Assembly (NCBI RefSeq): GCF_001922585.1
Contig: NZ_MRBS01000003.1
Coordinates: forward strand, 236,231-300,230
Reading direction: 5' to 3'
DNA length: 64,000 nt
Origin: Pantoea sp. 1.19
GTDB taxonomy: Bacteria; Pseudomonadota; Gammaproteobacteria; Enterobacterales; Enterobacteriaceae
This document shows positions 26,321-36,055 of the stretch, piece by piece. The position numbers and the translations under genes are program-made. How positions within the stretch are numbered: position 1 is the first letter of the stretch; every line of letters begins with the position of its first letter. The notes beneath the pieces are model-generated. The model saw only the letters and a program-made list of their open reading frames with translations. It did not search any database and was not told the origin of the DNA.

Positions 26321-27853
26321 TTACTGTTTACGGAACATTTTCAGCATGCGCTGAGTGACGGTAAATCCGCCAAAGATGTTGATGCTGGCCACCAGCACCG
26401 CGATAAAGGCGAAAAAGCTGACCCAGCCGCCCTCGCCCATTTGCAATACCGCACCGACCACGATGATGCCGGAGATGGCGTTGGTCACCGACATCAGCGG
26501 CGTATGCAGCGCGTGGCTGACGTTCCACACCACGTAGTACCCAACTACGCAGGCCAGAGCGAACACGGTGAAGTGCGACAAAAAGGCCGGCGGCGCAACG
26601 CTGGCCAGCCAGCCAAACAGGAGGATGGCCAGCGCCAGCAGCGCATACTTACGCCACGGCGAAGCGGGGGCCGGAGGGGACGTAACCGCCGCTGACGTTT
26701 TGGCCGGCTTCGCCGCCGGCGCGGCCGACACGGCAATGGGCGGTGCCGGCCAGGTGATTTCACCGTCGCGCACCACCGTCACGCCGCGCACCACCACGTC
26801 GTCAAAATCCACGTGAATCACGCCGTCTTTCTCTTTGCAGAGCAGCTTCAGCAGGTTGACCAGATTGGTACCGTACAGCTGGGACGACTGCGTAGGCAGC
26901 CGACTCGGCAGATCGGTATAGCCGATAATTTTGACGCCGTTGTCGGTGACGACAATCTGATTAGCGACGGTCAACGCGCAGTTGCCGCCGTTTTGTGCCG
27001 CCAGATCGACGATCACGCTGCCCGGTTTCATTAGCGCGACCATCTCTTCGGTGATCAGGGTCGGCGCCGGCTTGCCCGGGATAAGCGCGGTCGTGACGAT
27101 GATATCGACTTCCCGGGCCTGAGCGCTGAACAGCGCCATCTCGGCGGCGATAAACGCCGGGGACATCACTTTGGCATAGCCATCGCCGCTGCCCGCCTCC
27201 TCCTCTACGTGCAGTTCGAGGAAGTCGGCCCCCATGCTCTGCACCTGCTCTTTCACTTCCGGTCGGGTATCAAAGGCGCGCACGATAGCGCCAAGACTGC
27301 CCGCCGCGCCAATCGCCGCCAGGCCGGCCACGCCGGCGCCGATAACCAGCACTTTTGCCGGTGGGACCTTACCGGCGGCGGTGATTTGCCCGGTAAAGAA
27401 GCGGCCGAATTCGTGTGCCGCCTCGACGATAGCGCGGTAGCCGGCGATATTGGCCATCGAGCTGAGGGCATCCAGCGACTGCGCGCGTGAAATGCGTGGA
27501 ACGGCGTCCATCGCCATCACCGTCACTCGACGCGCGGCCAGCGCGGCCAGCAGCGCCGGTTGCTGTGCAGGCCAGATGAAACTGATAAGCGTCGCCCCTT
27601 CGCGCAGCAGCGGGATCTCGGCGTCATCGGGGGCGTTAACTTTCAGTACAATGTCCGCCTGCCATGCCGCATCGCGCGGCACGATCTGCGCGCCGGCAGC
27701 GACGTAAGCGGCGTCATCAAAACTGGCCAGCGCGCCGGCCTGCGGCTCAACCACCACCTGAAAGCCCAGCTTAATCAGCTGCTGCACGGTCGCCGGCGTG
27801 GCGGCTACGCGCGCCTCGCCCGTCAACCGCTCTTTAGGGATTCCAATTTGCAT
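26321..27853 (-). CDS. pntA: Proton-translocating transhydrogenase, alpha subunit
   Basis: The subunit has 510 residues, as in E. coli. The N-terminal alanine-dehydrogenase-like NAD(H) domain opens [20 protein letters not shown] and has the dinucleotide fold [21 protein letters not shown] variable Ala/Pro linker (about 375-400) and four C-terminal membrane helices follow. It forms the first gene of pntAB, divergent from ydgH across 487 nt as in E. coli. Start ATG at 27853 matches the family N terminus. Confidence 0.98.
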   Translation of the reverse strand: MQIGIPKERLTGEARVAATPATVQQLIKLGFQVVVEPQAGALASFDDAAYVAAGAQIVPRDAAWQADIVLKVNAPDDAEIPLLREGATLISFIWPAQQPALLAALAARRVTVMAMDAVPRISRAQSLDALSSMANIAGYRAIVEAAHEFGRFFTGQITAAGKVPPAKVLVIGAGVAGLAAIGAAGSLGAIVRAFDTRPEVKEQVQSMGADFLELHVEEEAGSGDGYAKVMSPAFIAAEMALFSAQAREVDIIVTTALIPGKPAPTLITEEMVALMKPGSVIVDLAAQNGGNCALTVANQIVVTDNGVKIIGYTDLPSRLPTQSSQLYGTNLVNLLKLLCKEKDGVIHVDFDDVVVRGVTVVRDGEITWPAPPIAVSAAPAAKPAKTSAAVTSPPAPASPWRKYALLALAILLFGWLASVAPPAFLSHFTVFALACVVGYYVVWNVSHALHTPLMSVTNAISGIIVVGAVLQMGEGGWVSFFAFIAVLVASINIFGGFTVTQRMLKMFRKQ

Positions 27854-28340
27854 ATGTGTCCTCTTTGGCTGAGGGAAAACACCGCGGCGCGCGCCGCGAT
27901 GGAGAAGAAACTCGGTGTGAATAACCTACTGAAAACCGGCGCCCCTGACCATAAGCAAACGCAATAACCCGACATATTTGCGCAATTATTCAGTAATGTG
28001 TGACAAATACCTGATAATGCCCCTAAGAAGCCGGTGAAAACAGCAGTTTTCTGCTAGTAAATACGCCTGTGTTAATTATCTTGTGATAGTAAAAAGTAAT
28101 TATTAACAATGATTTAACTTAATAAGCCCGGCTAATCAGGGTTCATGCCAATAAAGAGAATGCGATAGCGCGGTTTTTACGTTTTATCCTGATCTCTCAT
28201 CCGTCGCGCGTAAGAAAGCGTGATCGCCAGACCGAAAATGGCTGAGACAGCAGCCGGGTTACATGCAATAATCGACGCCTAATCAACGGTCCAGCACGTT
28301 TTCGTACACTCAATTTGCGCAAGGCGAAGGATTATTTTTT
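27854..28340. promoter_or_regulatory. AT-rich divergent region between pntA and ydgH
   Basis: The region contains no convincing gene. It is much AT-richer than its flanks between about 27960 and 28150 and holds promoters for pntA (leftward) and ydgH (rightward). A small hairpin AGCAG-TTTT-CTGCT lies near 28043-28055 and an imperfect repeat GTTAAT ... ATTAAC at 28071-28107. I could not assign a specific regulator. Confidence 0.5.
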
Positions 28341-29297
28341 ATGAAGCTTAAGTACTGCCTCCTGGCATCTGCCCTGTTCTCCCTGACTTCCCTTTCCGTG
28401 CAGGCTGCCCAGGAACTGACGCCACAACAAGCAGCCAGCCTGAAACCTTTTGAACGGATTGCTTTCACCGGCCGCTTCAATGCTATTGGCGATGCCGTCA
28501 GTGAAGCCTCACGCCGCGCGGATGAGAAAGGCGCCGCCTCTTTCTACGTGCTGAGCAGCAGTGACACCAACGGTAACGGCGGCAACTGGCGCGTCGTGGC
28601 CGATCTGTATCGCGCCGACGCGGCACCGGCCGATACCGCTACTCACTACCGTACCTTTGAAGGCGTGCGCGAACTGCCGAAAAAAGAGGCTATTCAGCTG
28701 GAGCCGTATGACACCGTATCGGTGAGCGGTTTTTATCGCAGCCAGCCCGACGTGAACACCGCAATTGCAAAAGCGGCGAAAGATAAAGGCGCCGCGGCGT
28801 TTTATATCGTGCGTCAGGTGGACGCCAACAACGGGGGCAATCAGTACATTACCGCCTACGTTTACAAGGCCGATGCGCCGAAGCGGGTCATTCAGAAAGA
28901 AGATGCGGTGATCCCAGCCGACTCCGAAGCCGGTAAAGCCGCTCTGGCTGCCGGCGGTGCCGCCGCGGCGCGCGTAGAGATCCCGGGCGTCGCCTCTTCC
29001 AGCTCACCGAGCCGCGAGGTCGGACGCTTCTTTGAAACCCAGTCCTCAACCGGAAAACGTTACACCGTCACCACGATGGACGGCAGCAAGGTTCAGGAGT
29101 TGAACAACACCGCCGCCGCCCTGATGCAGCCGTTTGACAGCGTGACATTTACCGGTCACTTTGGCTCACCGACGGAAGTTTCCGAGCAGGTCGCCAAGCG
29201 CGCTGCGGCAAAAGGCGCTAAGTTCTACCACATCACCCGCCAGTGGCAGAACCAGAGCGGCGGTAACCTCACCGTCAGCGCCGATCTGTTTAAATAA
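28341..29297 (+). CDS. ydgH: YdgH, triple DUF1471 periplasmic protein
   Basis: A 318-residue protein with a signal peptide (LKYCLLASALFSLTSLSVQA) and three DUF1471 domains, each recognised by a K-P/Q-F/Y-D/E-x-V/I opening and a [KR]GA-x-x-[FY]-Y ending: about 40-102 (KGAASFYVLSSSDTNG), 112-173 (KGAAAFYIVRQVDANN) and 258-318 (KGAKFYHITRQW). YdgH in E. coli is a periplasmic protein linked to stress and virulence phenotypes without known biochemistry. It is divergent from pntA and followed by a GC-rich terminator and ydgI. Confidence 0.95.
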   Translation: MKLKYCLLASALFSLTSLSVQAAQELTPQQAASLKPFERIAFTGRFNAIGDAVSEASRRADEKGAASFYVLSSSDTNGNGGNWRVVADLYRADAAPADTATHYRTFEGVRELPKKEAIQLEPYDTVSVSGFYRSQPDVNTAIAKAAKDKGAAAFYIVRQVDANNGGNQYITAYVYKADAPKRVIQKEDAVIPADSEAGKAALAAGGAAAARVEIPGVASSSSPSREVGRFFETQSSTGKRYTVTTMDGSKVQELNNTAAALMQPFDSVTFTGHFGSPTEVSEQVAKRAAAKGAKFYHITRQWQNQSGGNLTVSADLFK

Positions 29298-29304
29298 TCC
29301 CTGC

Positions 29305-29327
29305 CGGGGCGCCCCGCGCCCCGTTTT
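29305..29327 (+). terminator. Terminator after ydgH
   Basis: Perfect 7-bp all-GC stem CGGGGCG/CGCCCCG (29305-29311 with 29317-29323), 5-nt loop and four T, 8 nt after the ydgH stop. Confidence 0.75.
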
Positions 29328-29484
29328 GCATCATTCCAGCCGCTTTTTGCATAGTTACGCATTGCAACCGCGGTTTACTCTCCGTAAAATCGCCTGCCTC
29401 ATTGGCAGACGCCCTGCGCTTTGCCTCTTTTTTCGACATTTACGCCAGACCTGGCGTTATCAACAGCAGTAAACTCTGTAAACG

Positions 29485-30888
29485 GTGGAAAGATTGGATA
29501 AAAAGTTAGGTCTCGCTGCTCTGACGGCGCTGGTACTCAGCTCAATGTTAGGCGCGGGCGTGTTCAGCCTGCCGCAGAACATGGCCGCCGTGGCCAGTCC
29601 GGCTGCGCTGCTGACAGGCTGGGCAATCACCGGCGTGGGGATCCTGTTCCTGGCGCTGGCGATGCTGCTGCTTACCCGGCTGAAACCCGACCTCGATGGC
29701 GGGATCTTTACCTACGCCCGCGAGGGTTTCGGCGAGTTAACCGGCTTTTGTTCCGCGTGGGGCTACTGGCTGTGCGCGGTGATCGCGAACGTCTCCTATT
29801 TAGTGATTGTCTTTTCGGCCCTCAGCCTGTTCACTGACTCGCCGGATCGGGTCATTTTTGGCGATGGCAACACCTGGCAGGCAATGGTTGGCGCCTCGGT
29901 GCTGCTGTGGCTGGTGCATTTTATGGTGCTGCGCGGCGTACAAACCGCCGCGGCGATTAACCTGGTGGCCACGCTGGGTAAACTCCTGCCGCTGGCGCTG
30001 TTTGTGGTGCTGGCGGCGCTGGCGTTTAACCTCGATCGCTTTCGCCTGGACTTCAGCGGCGTGGCGCTCGGCGTACCGGTGTGGGAGCAGGTGAAAAATA
30101 CCATGCTGATCACCCTGTGGGTGTTTATTGGCGTTGAGGGGGCCGTGGTGGTCTCCTCCCGCGCGCGCCACAAGCGCGATGTTGGCCGGGCTACCGTGCT
30201 GGCGGTCGTGGCGGCGCTGACGGTCTACCTGCTGGTTACCCTGCTGTCGCTGGGCGTGGTGGCCCGTCCGGAGCTGGCGGAGATGCGCAATCCGTCGATG
30301 GCCGGCGTGATGGACCGGCTGATTGCCCACGGCGGCAAAGCAATCATTGCCATCGGGCTGGTCGTGTCAGTCTGCGGGGCCTACCTGAGCTGGACGATCA
30401 TGGCGGCGGAAGTGCCATGGATGGCCGCACAGCAGGCGGCGTTTCCGCGCAGCCTGGCGCGGCAAAATCGCCATGGTGCCCCCTCGGCATCGCTGTGGTT
30501 AACCAACGGCAGCGTCCAGGCCTGTCTGATTCTGATTGGCATCAGCGGTGCGGATTACAGCACCCTGCTGACAATTGCCTCCGAGATGATCCTGGTCCCG
30601 TATCTGCTGGTTGGGGCCTATCTGCTGAAGCTGGTATGGGGTAAACAGCAGCCGCTCATGAGCCTGATTGGACTCGGGGCCAGCGCCTACGGTCTGTGGC
30701 TGCTCTATGCCTCCGGTCCCCTGCACCTGCTGCTGTCGGTGGTACTGTACGCGCCCGGCCTGCTGCTGTTTCTTTTTGCCCGCCGCGGCGGTCGCTCAGC
30801 TACGACGCTGCGGCGCTGGGAGAAAGGCGTGGTGGTGCTGATGATGGCGGGTAGCCTTCCGGCGCTGCAGGTGTTGCTCAACGGGTGA
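29485..30888 (+). CDS. ydgI: YdgI, ArcD-like basic amino-acid antiporter (APC superfamily)
   Basis: About 467 residues and 12 membrane helices. It is close to E. coli YdgI throughout: KLGLAALTALVLSSMLGAGV, GGIFTYAREGFGELTGFCSA, WGYWLCAVIANVSYLVIVFS and VGAYLLKLVWG near the end. The family exchanges arginine for ornithine or similar basic amino acids. There is no ATG at the expected start: the frame begins with GTG at 29485 or, matching the E. coli N terminus (MEKKLGL versus MDKKLGL), TTG at 29494 with GGTGGA about 6 nt before it. The true start is therefore uncertain by three codons. It is the last syntenic gene before the histidine decarboxylase island. Confidence 0.93.
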   Translation: MERLDKKLGLAALTALVLSSMLGAGVFSLPQNMAAVASPAALLTGWAITGVGILFLALAMLLLTRLKPDLDGGIFTYAREGFGELTGFCSAWGYWLCAVIANVSYLVIVFSALSLFTDSPDRVIFGDGNTWQAMVGASVLLWLVHFMVLRGVQTAAAINLVATLGKLLPLALFVVLAALAFNLDRFRLDFSGVALGVPVWEQVKNTMLITLWVFIGVEGAVVVSSRARHKRDVGRATVLAVVAALTVYLLVTLLSLGVVARPELAEMRNPSMAGVMDRLIAHGGKAIIAIGLVVSVCGAYLSWTIMAAEVPWMAAQQAAFPRSLARQNRHGAPSASLWLTNGSVQACLILIGISGADYSTLLTIASEMILVPYLLVGAYLLKLVWGKQQPLMSLIGLGASAYGLWLLYASGPLHLLLSVVLYAPGLLLFLFARRGGRSATTLRRWEKGVVVLMMAGSLPALQVLLNG

Positions 30889-32047
30889 TCCCGCCGCACA
30901 GAAAGGAGGCGGTGCAGGCAGATTGTGTCACCGCCGCCCGTGAGTGGTGAGGATTGCCTTCGGCGCAGCTCGGCAACCCGTCCGCGCCACTCCTCAGGTA
31001 ACAGGCAGTGGCCCGCTCGCTATCCGCAGGCCGGCCCACTCCGGTTCCGATCGCCGCCTGCCCGGGCAGCGGACAGCCCCCTTCTCGTGACGATGTGCCC
31101 TTAGCCGCCGCGCATTAGCCGCGGCGGAGCCTGGCGTGGGCTGCCCCCTCCTTTACGCCACCGCGCCGGCCGCGGGCGAGCGGTATGCCGATCTTTGCTA
31201 CGCTGCCCGGCCTGCCCGGGCGGCTCCCCCCAATAAGACCGGCGCGGCTCCGCCCCGTCGGCGGGGAGCACCCGCCGCGGCATTGACGATGCGGGCGCAG
31301 GGTGCCTTCCCCCACGGTTCACACGCGAACGCGCCCCCGCAGCGTAAAGGAGCGGCGTCGCGGCCCGGTTGGTCGCCCGAAGGCGACACTCCTCGTCAGC
31401 CACGGCCAAAACCCCTGATATCACCGGCGACGGCCATCCAGTAATCCTGCCGATCGCCACTGCGGCGCGTCCAACCGCCAGGCTCCGCGCACTGTCCGCA
31501 CGCGAGATGCCTGCAGCAGGTGACAGCTTAACCGAATCGGCCCATTAAAAAAGCGGGTGGATTCCGTCCCGGAGGCCGGTCAGCAATAAGATAAGATGCG
31601 GTTTACATGCTCGGTAATCAGACGCACTCAATCATGCAGGGGCGACAGACATCTCCAGCGTGGTGGAACAGGCCATGTGCCGCAGACGCACATGCCCATG
31701 CGGCGGCTGGCCAATATGCGCCTGTATCGCCGGTTTAGCAACCGCGCCGCGCCGGCGAGCCTCAGGATACCGGCGTTCATCGCGACGCGTCCCACCGCTG
31801 CCCGCGCAAAAGCTCTGCGGCACGCCATAAACGATCCGGCCGTATCAGCATAGCCCCGGTCTTTTCGAAAAAAGGGGGACAGAGTGCATTACCGGGTGAG
31901 TGTTTAAAAAACGACTCGATTCCCGATCGGTTTTTATCTTCACACGTCGAAAAATGATATTGATCATTATTCGCCATCGCCATCCTGAAACAATCGTCTC
32001 AGCGCAAGTCACACGTGGCATTAAATCATGACGAAAGGATGAGACAA
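30889..32047. other. 1.16-kb stretch without a recognisable gene, upstream of the hdc island
   Basis: Short frames exist on both strands, but all are Arg, Ala and Pro-rich products of the high GC content and none resembles a protein I know. A perfect 8-bp hairpin CCGCCGCG/CGCGGCGG is at 31105-31127. The composition shifts from very GC-rich (30.9-31.5 kb) to AT-rich (31.86-32.0 kb) just before the antiporter gene, where its promoter must lie. In E. coli folM and ydgC follow ydgI; no trace of either is visible. I interpret this as decayed or junction sequence at the edge of an acquired island. Confidence 0.5.
31953..31968. promoter_or_regulatory. Palindrome AATGAT-attg-ATCATT upstream of the hdc operon
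   Basis: A perfect 6-4-6 inverted repeat in the AT-rich promoter region 80-95 nt before the antiporter start. It is reminiscent of Fur or FNR half-sites but matches neither consensus fully, so it may be an operator for another regulator, possibly the fusion protein encoded in this operon. Function is unknown. Confidence 0.35.
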
Positions 32048-33394
32048 ATGGGAAAAGTAAGCGCAGGAAACGCGCACAAAATGGGGTTGGCAGCCCTGAC
32101 GCTGGTGACCGCTTCAAATATGATGGGTTCCGGCGTATTTATGCTACCGACTAACCTGGCCGGCGTCGGCTATATCTCTTTATGGGGATGGCTATTTACC
32201 ATCATTGGCGTGATCGCGCTGGCACTGGTTTTTGCCAAAACCAGTCTCATCACTCCGCGCGCCGGGGGGATCGTCGCCTATGCCAGCGATGCCTTCGGCC
32301 CCTTTATTGGTTTCCAAACCACGGTCTGCTACTGGATCAGCGCCTGGATCGGCAACGTGGCCCTGCTGGTTGCCGGAGTGGGTTACCTCAGCTACTTTTT
32401 TCCCCAGCTGCATAACCCGGTATACGGCTGTATCACCGCCATTGTTATCCTCTGGGCCTTTATCCTGTTAGGCAGTTTTGGAGCAAAAACCGCCGGGCGG
32501 GCGCAGTCATTTACCGCCAGCTGCATGCTGGTGGTGGTGCTGGGCGTTGGCGTTGTCGGCTGGTTTTGGTTCGATCCCCACCTGTTTACCGAAGTGTATA
32601 ACGGCACCGGACGCAGCGACGGCGCGGCCATCGTCTCCGCCGCCTCGATTGCGCTGTGGGGGTTTCTGGGCGTCGAATCCGCCGTCGTTTCCACAGGCCA
32701 GGTGGAACAGCCGGAGCGCACCGTGCCGCGCGCAACGGTGTATGGTTTGCTGATCGCCTCAGTCTGCTACGTCGGCAGCTGTACCGTCATCATGGGGCTG
32801 GTACCGCACGGCGAGCTGGTCAACTCGGCGGCCCCCTTTGCGGATGCGGCACGCTATATGTTTGGCGATCTGGCCGGCAATATCGCCTCGGCGCTGAGCA
32901 TCATCGCCTGTTTTGGCTCGATTTCCGGCTGGCTGATTTTGCAGGCCGAGGGGCCGCGCGCCGGCGCCAAACAGGGCCTGTTTCCGCATATTTTTGCCAA
33001 AACCAACCGCAACGATGTGCCCATGAAAGGGCTGATTATCTCCGGCGTTCTGATGAGTCTGGTGCTGATGCTGACCGCGTCGCCCAACCTGGCGAAGCAG
33101 TTTGAAGTGGTGATTTTAATGTCGGTATTTGCATCGCTGCTGCCTTATATGTACGCGATCATCGCGCTACCGATCATTATGGTCTCCAGGCGCCTCAACC
33201 GCGGCCGCAGCTTCATGTTTTATTGCGTCTTAACCCTGATTGGCATGATTTACTGCATCTTTGCCCTGCTGGGTTCCGGAACCGATTCTATTTTCTGGGG
33301 CACGGTGATGATGATGGTTACTATTCCCCTCTTCTCCTTTGTCGCCGCCGGACGGAATAAAAAGGGTGAGGAGATCCTGTACCTGGAAAAATAA
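32048..33394 (+). CDS. hdcT: Histidine/histamine antiporter, APC family (HdcT-like)
   Basis: The antiporter has 448 residues and about 12 membrane helices. The basic amino-acid/polyamine antiporter group signature is visible: [53 protein letters not shown] and [20 protein letters not shown], as in PotE and CadB. Directly upstream of histidine decarboxylase, it should exchange extracellular histidine for intracellular histamine, the arrangement reported for Morganella and other histamine formers. Coupled to decarboxylation this removes a cytoplasmic proton per cycle and generates proton motive force. The ATG at 32048 has an AAGGA site; similarity begins after it. hdc follows after 37 nt. Substrate is inferred from context. 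Confidence 0.85.
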   Translation: MGKVSAGNAHKMGLAALTLVTASNMMGSGVFMLPTNLAGVGYISLWGWLFTIIGVIALALVFAKTSLITPRAGGIVAYASDAFGPFIGFQTTVCYWISAWIGNVALLVAGVGYLSYFFPQLHNPVYGCITAIVILWAFILLGSFGAKTAGRAQSFTASCMLVVVLGVGVVGWFWFDPHLFTEVYNGTGRSDGAAIVSAASIALWGFLGVESAVVSTGQVEQPERTVPRATVYGLLIASVCYVGSCTVIMGLVPHGELVNSAAPFADAARYMFGDLAGNIASALSIIACFGSISGWLILQAEGPRAGAKQGLFPHIFAKTNRNDVPMKGLIISGVLMSLVLMLTASPNLAKQFEVVILMSVFASLLPYMYAIIALPIIMVSRRLNRGRSFMFYCVLTLIGMIYCIFALLGSGTDSIFWGTVMMMVTIPLFSFVAAGRNKKGEEILYLEK

Positions 33395-33431
33395 TTCCAC
33401 CTTTCTTCACGACATTAATAGGGAGTTTAGT

Positions 33432-34568
33432 ATGTCTTTATCGATAGCTGACCAAAACAAACTGGATGCTTTTTGGTCATACTGCGTTAAAAATCGCTAT
33501 TTTAATATTGGTTACCCCGAGTCAGCCGATTTCGATTACACCATGCTCGAGCGCTTTCTGCGCTTCTCAATTAATAATTGCGGTGACTGGGGTGAGTACT
33601 GTAATTATTTACTTAATTCGTTTGAATTCGAAAAAGAGGTGATGGCGTGGTTTTCTGGCATCTTTAAAATACCGGTCGACGAGAGCTGGGGATACGTGAC
33701 CAACGGCGGCACCGAGAGCAATATGTTCGGTTGCTATCTTGGACGAGAACTGTTTCCGGACGGCACCCTTTACTACTCGCAGGATACCCACTATTCGGTG
33801 GCAAAAATCGTTAAGCTGCTGCGGATTAAATCACAACTGGTGGCTTCACAGCCTGGCGGCGAGATCGATTACGACGATCTGGAGCACCACATTCGCGCTT
33901 CTGGCGAACGCCACCCGATCATTTTTGCCAATATCGGCACCACGGTGCGCGGCGCGGTGGATGATATTGCGGAAATTCAGCGGCGTATCGCCGCGCTGGG
34001 TATCCCGCGCGAAGCGTATTATCTGCACGCCGACGCGGCGCTCAGCGGCATGATTTTGCCGTTTGTTGATGATCCACAGCCGTTCACCTTTGCCGACGGC
34101 ATTGACTCCATCGGCGTGTCCGGCCACAAAATGATTGGATCGCCGATCCCCTGCGGCATCGTGGTGGCCAAAAAGCGCAATGTGGATCGTATCAGCGTCG
34201 AGATTGACTACATTTCGGCACACGATAAAACCATCTCCGGTTCGCGCAACGGCCATACGCCGCTGATGATGTGGGCAGCGGTGCGCAGCCACACCGATGC
34301 GGAGTGGCGTCGACGCATCAGCCACAGCCTGACCATGGCGCAGTATGCCGTCGATCGCTTTACCGCGGCCGGTATCCGTTCGCTGCGCCATAAGAACTCC
34401 ATCACCGTGGTATTCCCGATCCCGTCGGAGTGGGTGTGGAAAAAACATTGTCTCGCCACCTCCGGCGACGTGGCGCATCTGATTACCACCGCCCATCACC
34501 TGGATAGCGCGCAGATCGATGCGCTGATTGATGACGTGATTGCCGATCTCAACCAGCGCGCGGCCTGA
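33432..34568 (+). CDS. hdc: Pyridoxal-phosphate histidine decarboxylase
   Basis: A 378-residue enzyme converting L-histidine to histamine and CO2. It is nearly collinear with the Morganella and Raoultella type enzyme, which has the same length: [76 protein letters not shown] and the PLP lysine in [20 protein letters not shown] (Lys about 231). The C-terminal [20 protein letters not shown] block is also conserved. The ATG at 33432 matches the family start and follows GGGAGT. The 5' end of the gene is visibly AT-richer than core genes nearby, supporting horizontal origin. It acts with the antiporter before it in acid stress and histamine production. Confidence 0.97.
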   Translation: MSLSIADQNKLDAFWSYCVKNRYFNIGYPESADFDYTMLERFLRFSINNCGDWGEYCNYLLNSFEFEKEVMAWFSGIFKIPVDESWGYVTNGGTESNMFGCYLGRELFPDGTLYYSQDTHYSVAKIVKLLRIKSQLVASQPGGEIDYDDLEHHIRASGERHPIIFANIGTTVRGAVDDIAEIQRRIAALGIPREAYYLHADAALSGMILPFVDDPQPFTFADGIDSIGVSGHKMIGSPIPCGIVVAKKRNVDRISVEIDYISAHDKTISGSRNGHTPLMMWAAVRSHTDAEWRRRISHSLTMAQYAVDRFTAAGIRSLRHKNSITVVFPIPSEWVWKKHCLATSGDVAHLITTAHHLDSAQIDALIDDVIADLNQRAA

Positions 34569-34588
34569 TAGTCCATCCGGCTTCTCCC

Positions 34589-34612
34589 GGCGGGCGGTTT
34601 CCCCTGCCCGCC
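34589..34612 (+). other. Hairpin between hdc and hisS2
   Basis: Perfect 7-bp stem GGCGGGC/GCCCGCC (34589-34595 with 34606-34612), 10-nt loop, with no following T-run, in the 135-nt gap between hdc and the second HisRS gene. It could stabilise the hdc transcript, weaken read-through, or take part in attenuation; nothing decides between these. Confidence 0.4.
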
Positions 34613-34703
34613 AGATTAGGCCACGTTGCACCCGCAGCGCTGGCTACCGCGCACCGCTGGCCAACCGCACCGGTCAGGATGCGCCAGACAGGAGGGATTC
34701 TGT

Positions 34704-35972
34704 ATGAGTAATCGATTTAAAGCGATACGCGGCATGGCGGACGTGCTACCGGAACAAACGCCCATGTGGCAGTGGCTTGAAGGACATTTTCGACGCCTGA
34801 CTTTTCGCTATGGCTATCAGGAAATGCGTCTGCCGCTGCTGGAACCGGTGGCGCTGTTTCAGCGCGCCGTCGGTGAGGCGACGGATATCGTCGCCAAAGA
34901 GATGTATGATTTTCGCGACAAGAGCGGCGAGCACATCACGCTGCGGCCGGAGGGCACCAGCGGCTGCCTGCGCGCGGTACTGGAAAATAATCTGTGCTAC
35001 AACACCACCCAGCGCCTCTGGTACCAGGGGCCGATGTTCCGCTATGAGCGGCCGCAAAAGGGACGGCTGCGCCAGTTTACTCAGTTTGGCGTAGAGGCCT
35101 TTGGCATGGCCGGACCGGACGTTGATGCCGAGATGATCTTCATGATAAGCGACTTATTTAAGCAGCTCGGGCTGAGCGATCACGTCCGGCTGGAGATCAA
35201 CTCCCTCGGCACCCCGGATGAGCGCCGGGACCACCGTGAGGCGCTGGTGGCCTGGTTTACCGCCCACCGCGACGTACTGGATGAGGACAGCCTGAAACGG
35301 CTGGAAAACAATCCGCTGCGCATTCTCGACAGCAAAAATCCGGAGATGCAGCCGATGTTAGAGCAGGCTCCCCGGCTAATTGACCATCTGCAACCGGCGT
35401 CACGCGACCACTTCGCGACGGTGTGTGCGCTGCTCGACCGGGCGGGGATCCCCTGGACGCTCAACGCCCGGCTGGTGCGCGGGCTCGATTACTACACGCG
35501 TACCGTTTTTGAATGGGTGACCGATGCGCTGGGCGCACAGGGAACGGTGTGCGGCGGCGGTCGCTACGATGGCCTGGCCGAGCTGTTCAATCCAAAACCG
35601 CTGCCGGCCTGCGGCTTTGCTATCGGCATTGAGCGGCTGCTGCTGCTGATTCAGACCGTCAGCACGCAGGATAATCCGCTGTGGCACTTCCATCCTGATG
35701 TGGTGATCACCCGCGAGCGCGAAGATGAAGGCCTGCAGGCACAGCTGCTGGCGGAGCTGCTGCGTCAGCGGATTGCTGGCCTGAGCGTGCTGGTCGACTG
35801 CAGCGGTGGCAAACTTAAGCGCCAGCACCAGACGGCGCGCCAGCACCAGTGTAAAGCGATCGTTACTATCAATAACGATGGCGCCCTGCGGCTCTGGGAT
35901 TTAGTCGCTTCGCAGCAGCAGCAGGTCAGCGAGCAGGATCTCATCGGCTGGCTGCAGCGCTATGCGCGCTGA
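34704..35972 (+). CDS. hisS2: Second histidyl-tRNA synthetase of the hdc operon
   Basis: The complete class II HisRS has 422 residues. Motif 2 is intact (MFRYERPQKGRLRQFTQFG, Arg113), as are LRPEGT (80-85), the histidine-specific RGLDYY (Arg259), VCGGGRYDGL and motif 3 (GFAIGIERLL). An anticodon-binding domain follows from about 330. It should charge tRNA-His. The main hisS of enterobacteria sits next to ispG elsewhere, so this is an extra copy. HisRS genes in histidine decarboxylase clusters of other histamine producers are known; proposed roles are keeping tRNA charged while histidine is drained, or sensing histidine. The ATG at 34704 follows AGGAGG. A degenerate HisRS-like fusion follows 83 nt downstream. 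Confidence 0.95.
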   Translation: MSNRFKAIRGMADVLPEQTPMWQWLEGHFRRLTFRYGYQEMRLPLLEPVALFQRAVGEATDIVAKEMYDFRDKSGEHITLRPEGTSGCLRAVLENNLCYNTTQRLWYQGPMFRYERPQKGRLRQFTQFGVEAFGMAGPDVDAEMIFMISDLFKQLGLSDHVRLEINSLGTPDERRDHREALVAWFTAHRDVLDEDSLKRLENNPLRILDSKNPEMQPMLEQAPRLIDHLQPASRDHFATVCALLDRAGIPWTLNARLVRGLDYYTRTVFEWVTDALGAQGTVCGGGRYDGLAELFNPKPLPACGFAIGIERLLLLIQTVSTQDNPLWHFHPDVVITREREDEGLQAQLLAELLRQRIAGLSVLVDCSGGKLKRQHQTARQHQCKAIVTINNDGALRLWDLVASQQQQVSEQDLIGWLQRYAR

Positions 35973-36055
35973 CGCGATGGGCAACGGCGCCGCCGCGCGT
36001 CGCTGCTGCCGGACCATGACGGTCTCAGATAAGCGGTGATAAGAGAAGCATCAGC

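Noticed and set aside
31101-31460. A 119-codon minus-strand frame upstream of the hdc island
   Set aside because: Arg/Gly/Pro-rich translation typical of chance frames in GC-rich DNA, no ribosome-binding site, no family likeness; several similar frames overlap it.
31953-31968. Fur box upstream of hdcT
   Set aside because: The palindrome has a 6-4-6 spacing and does not fit the 19-bp Fur consensus; kept only as an unassigned palindrome.
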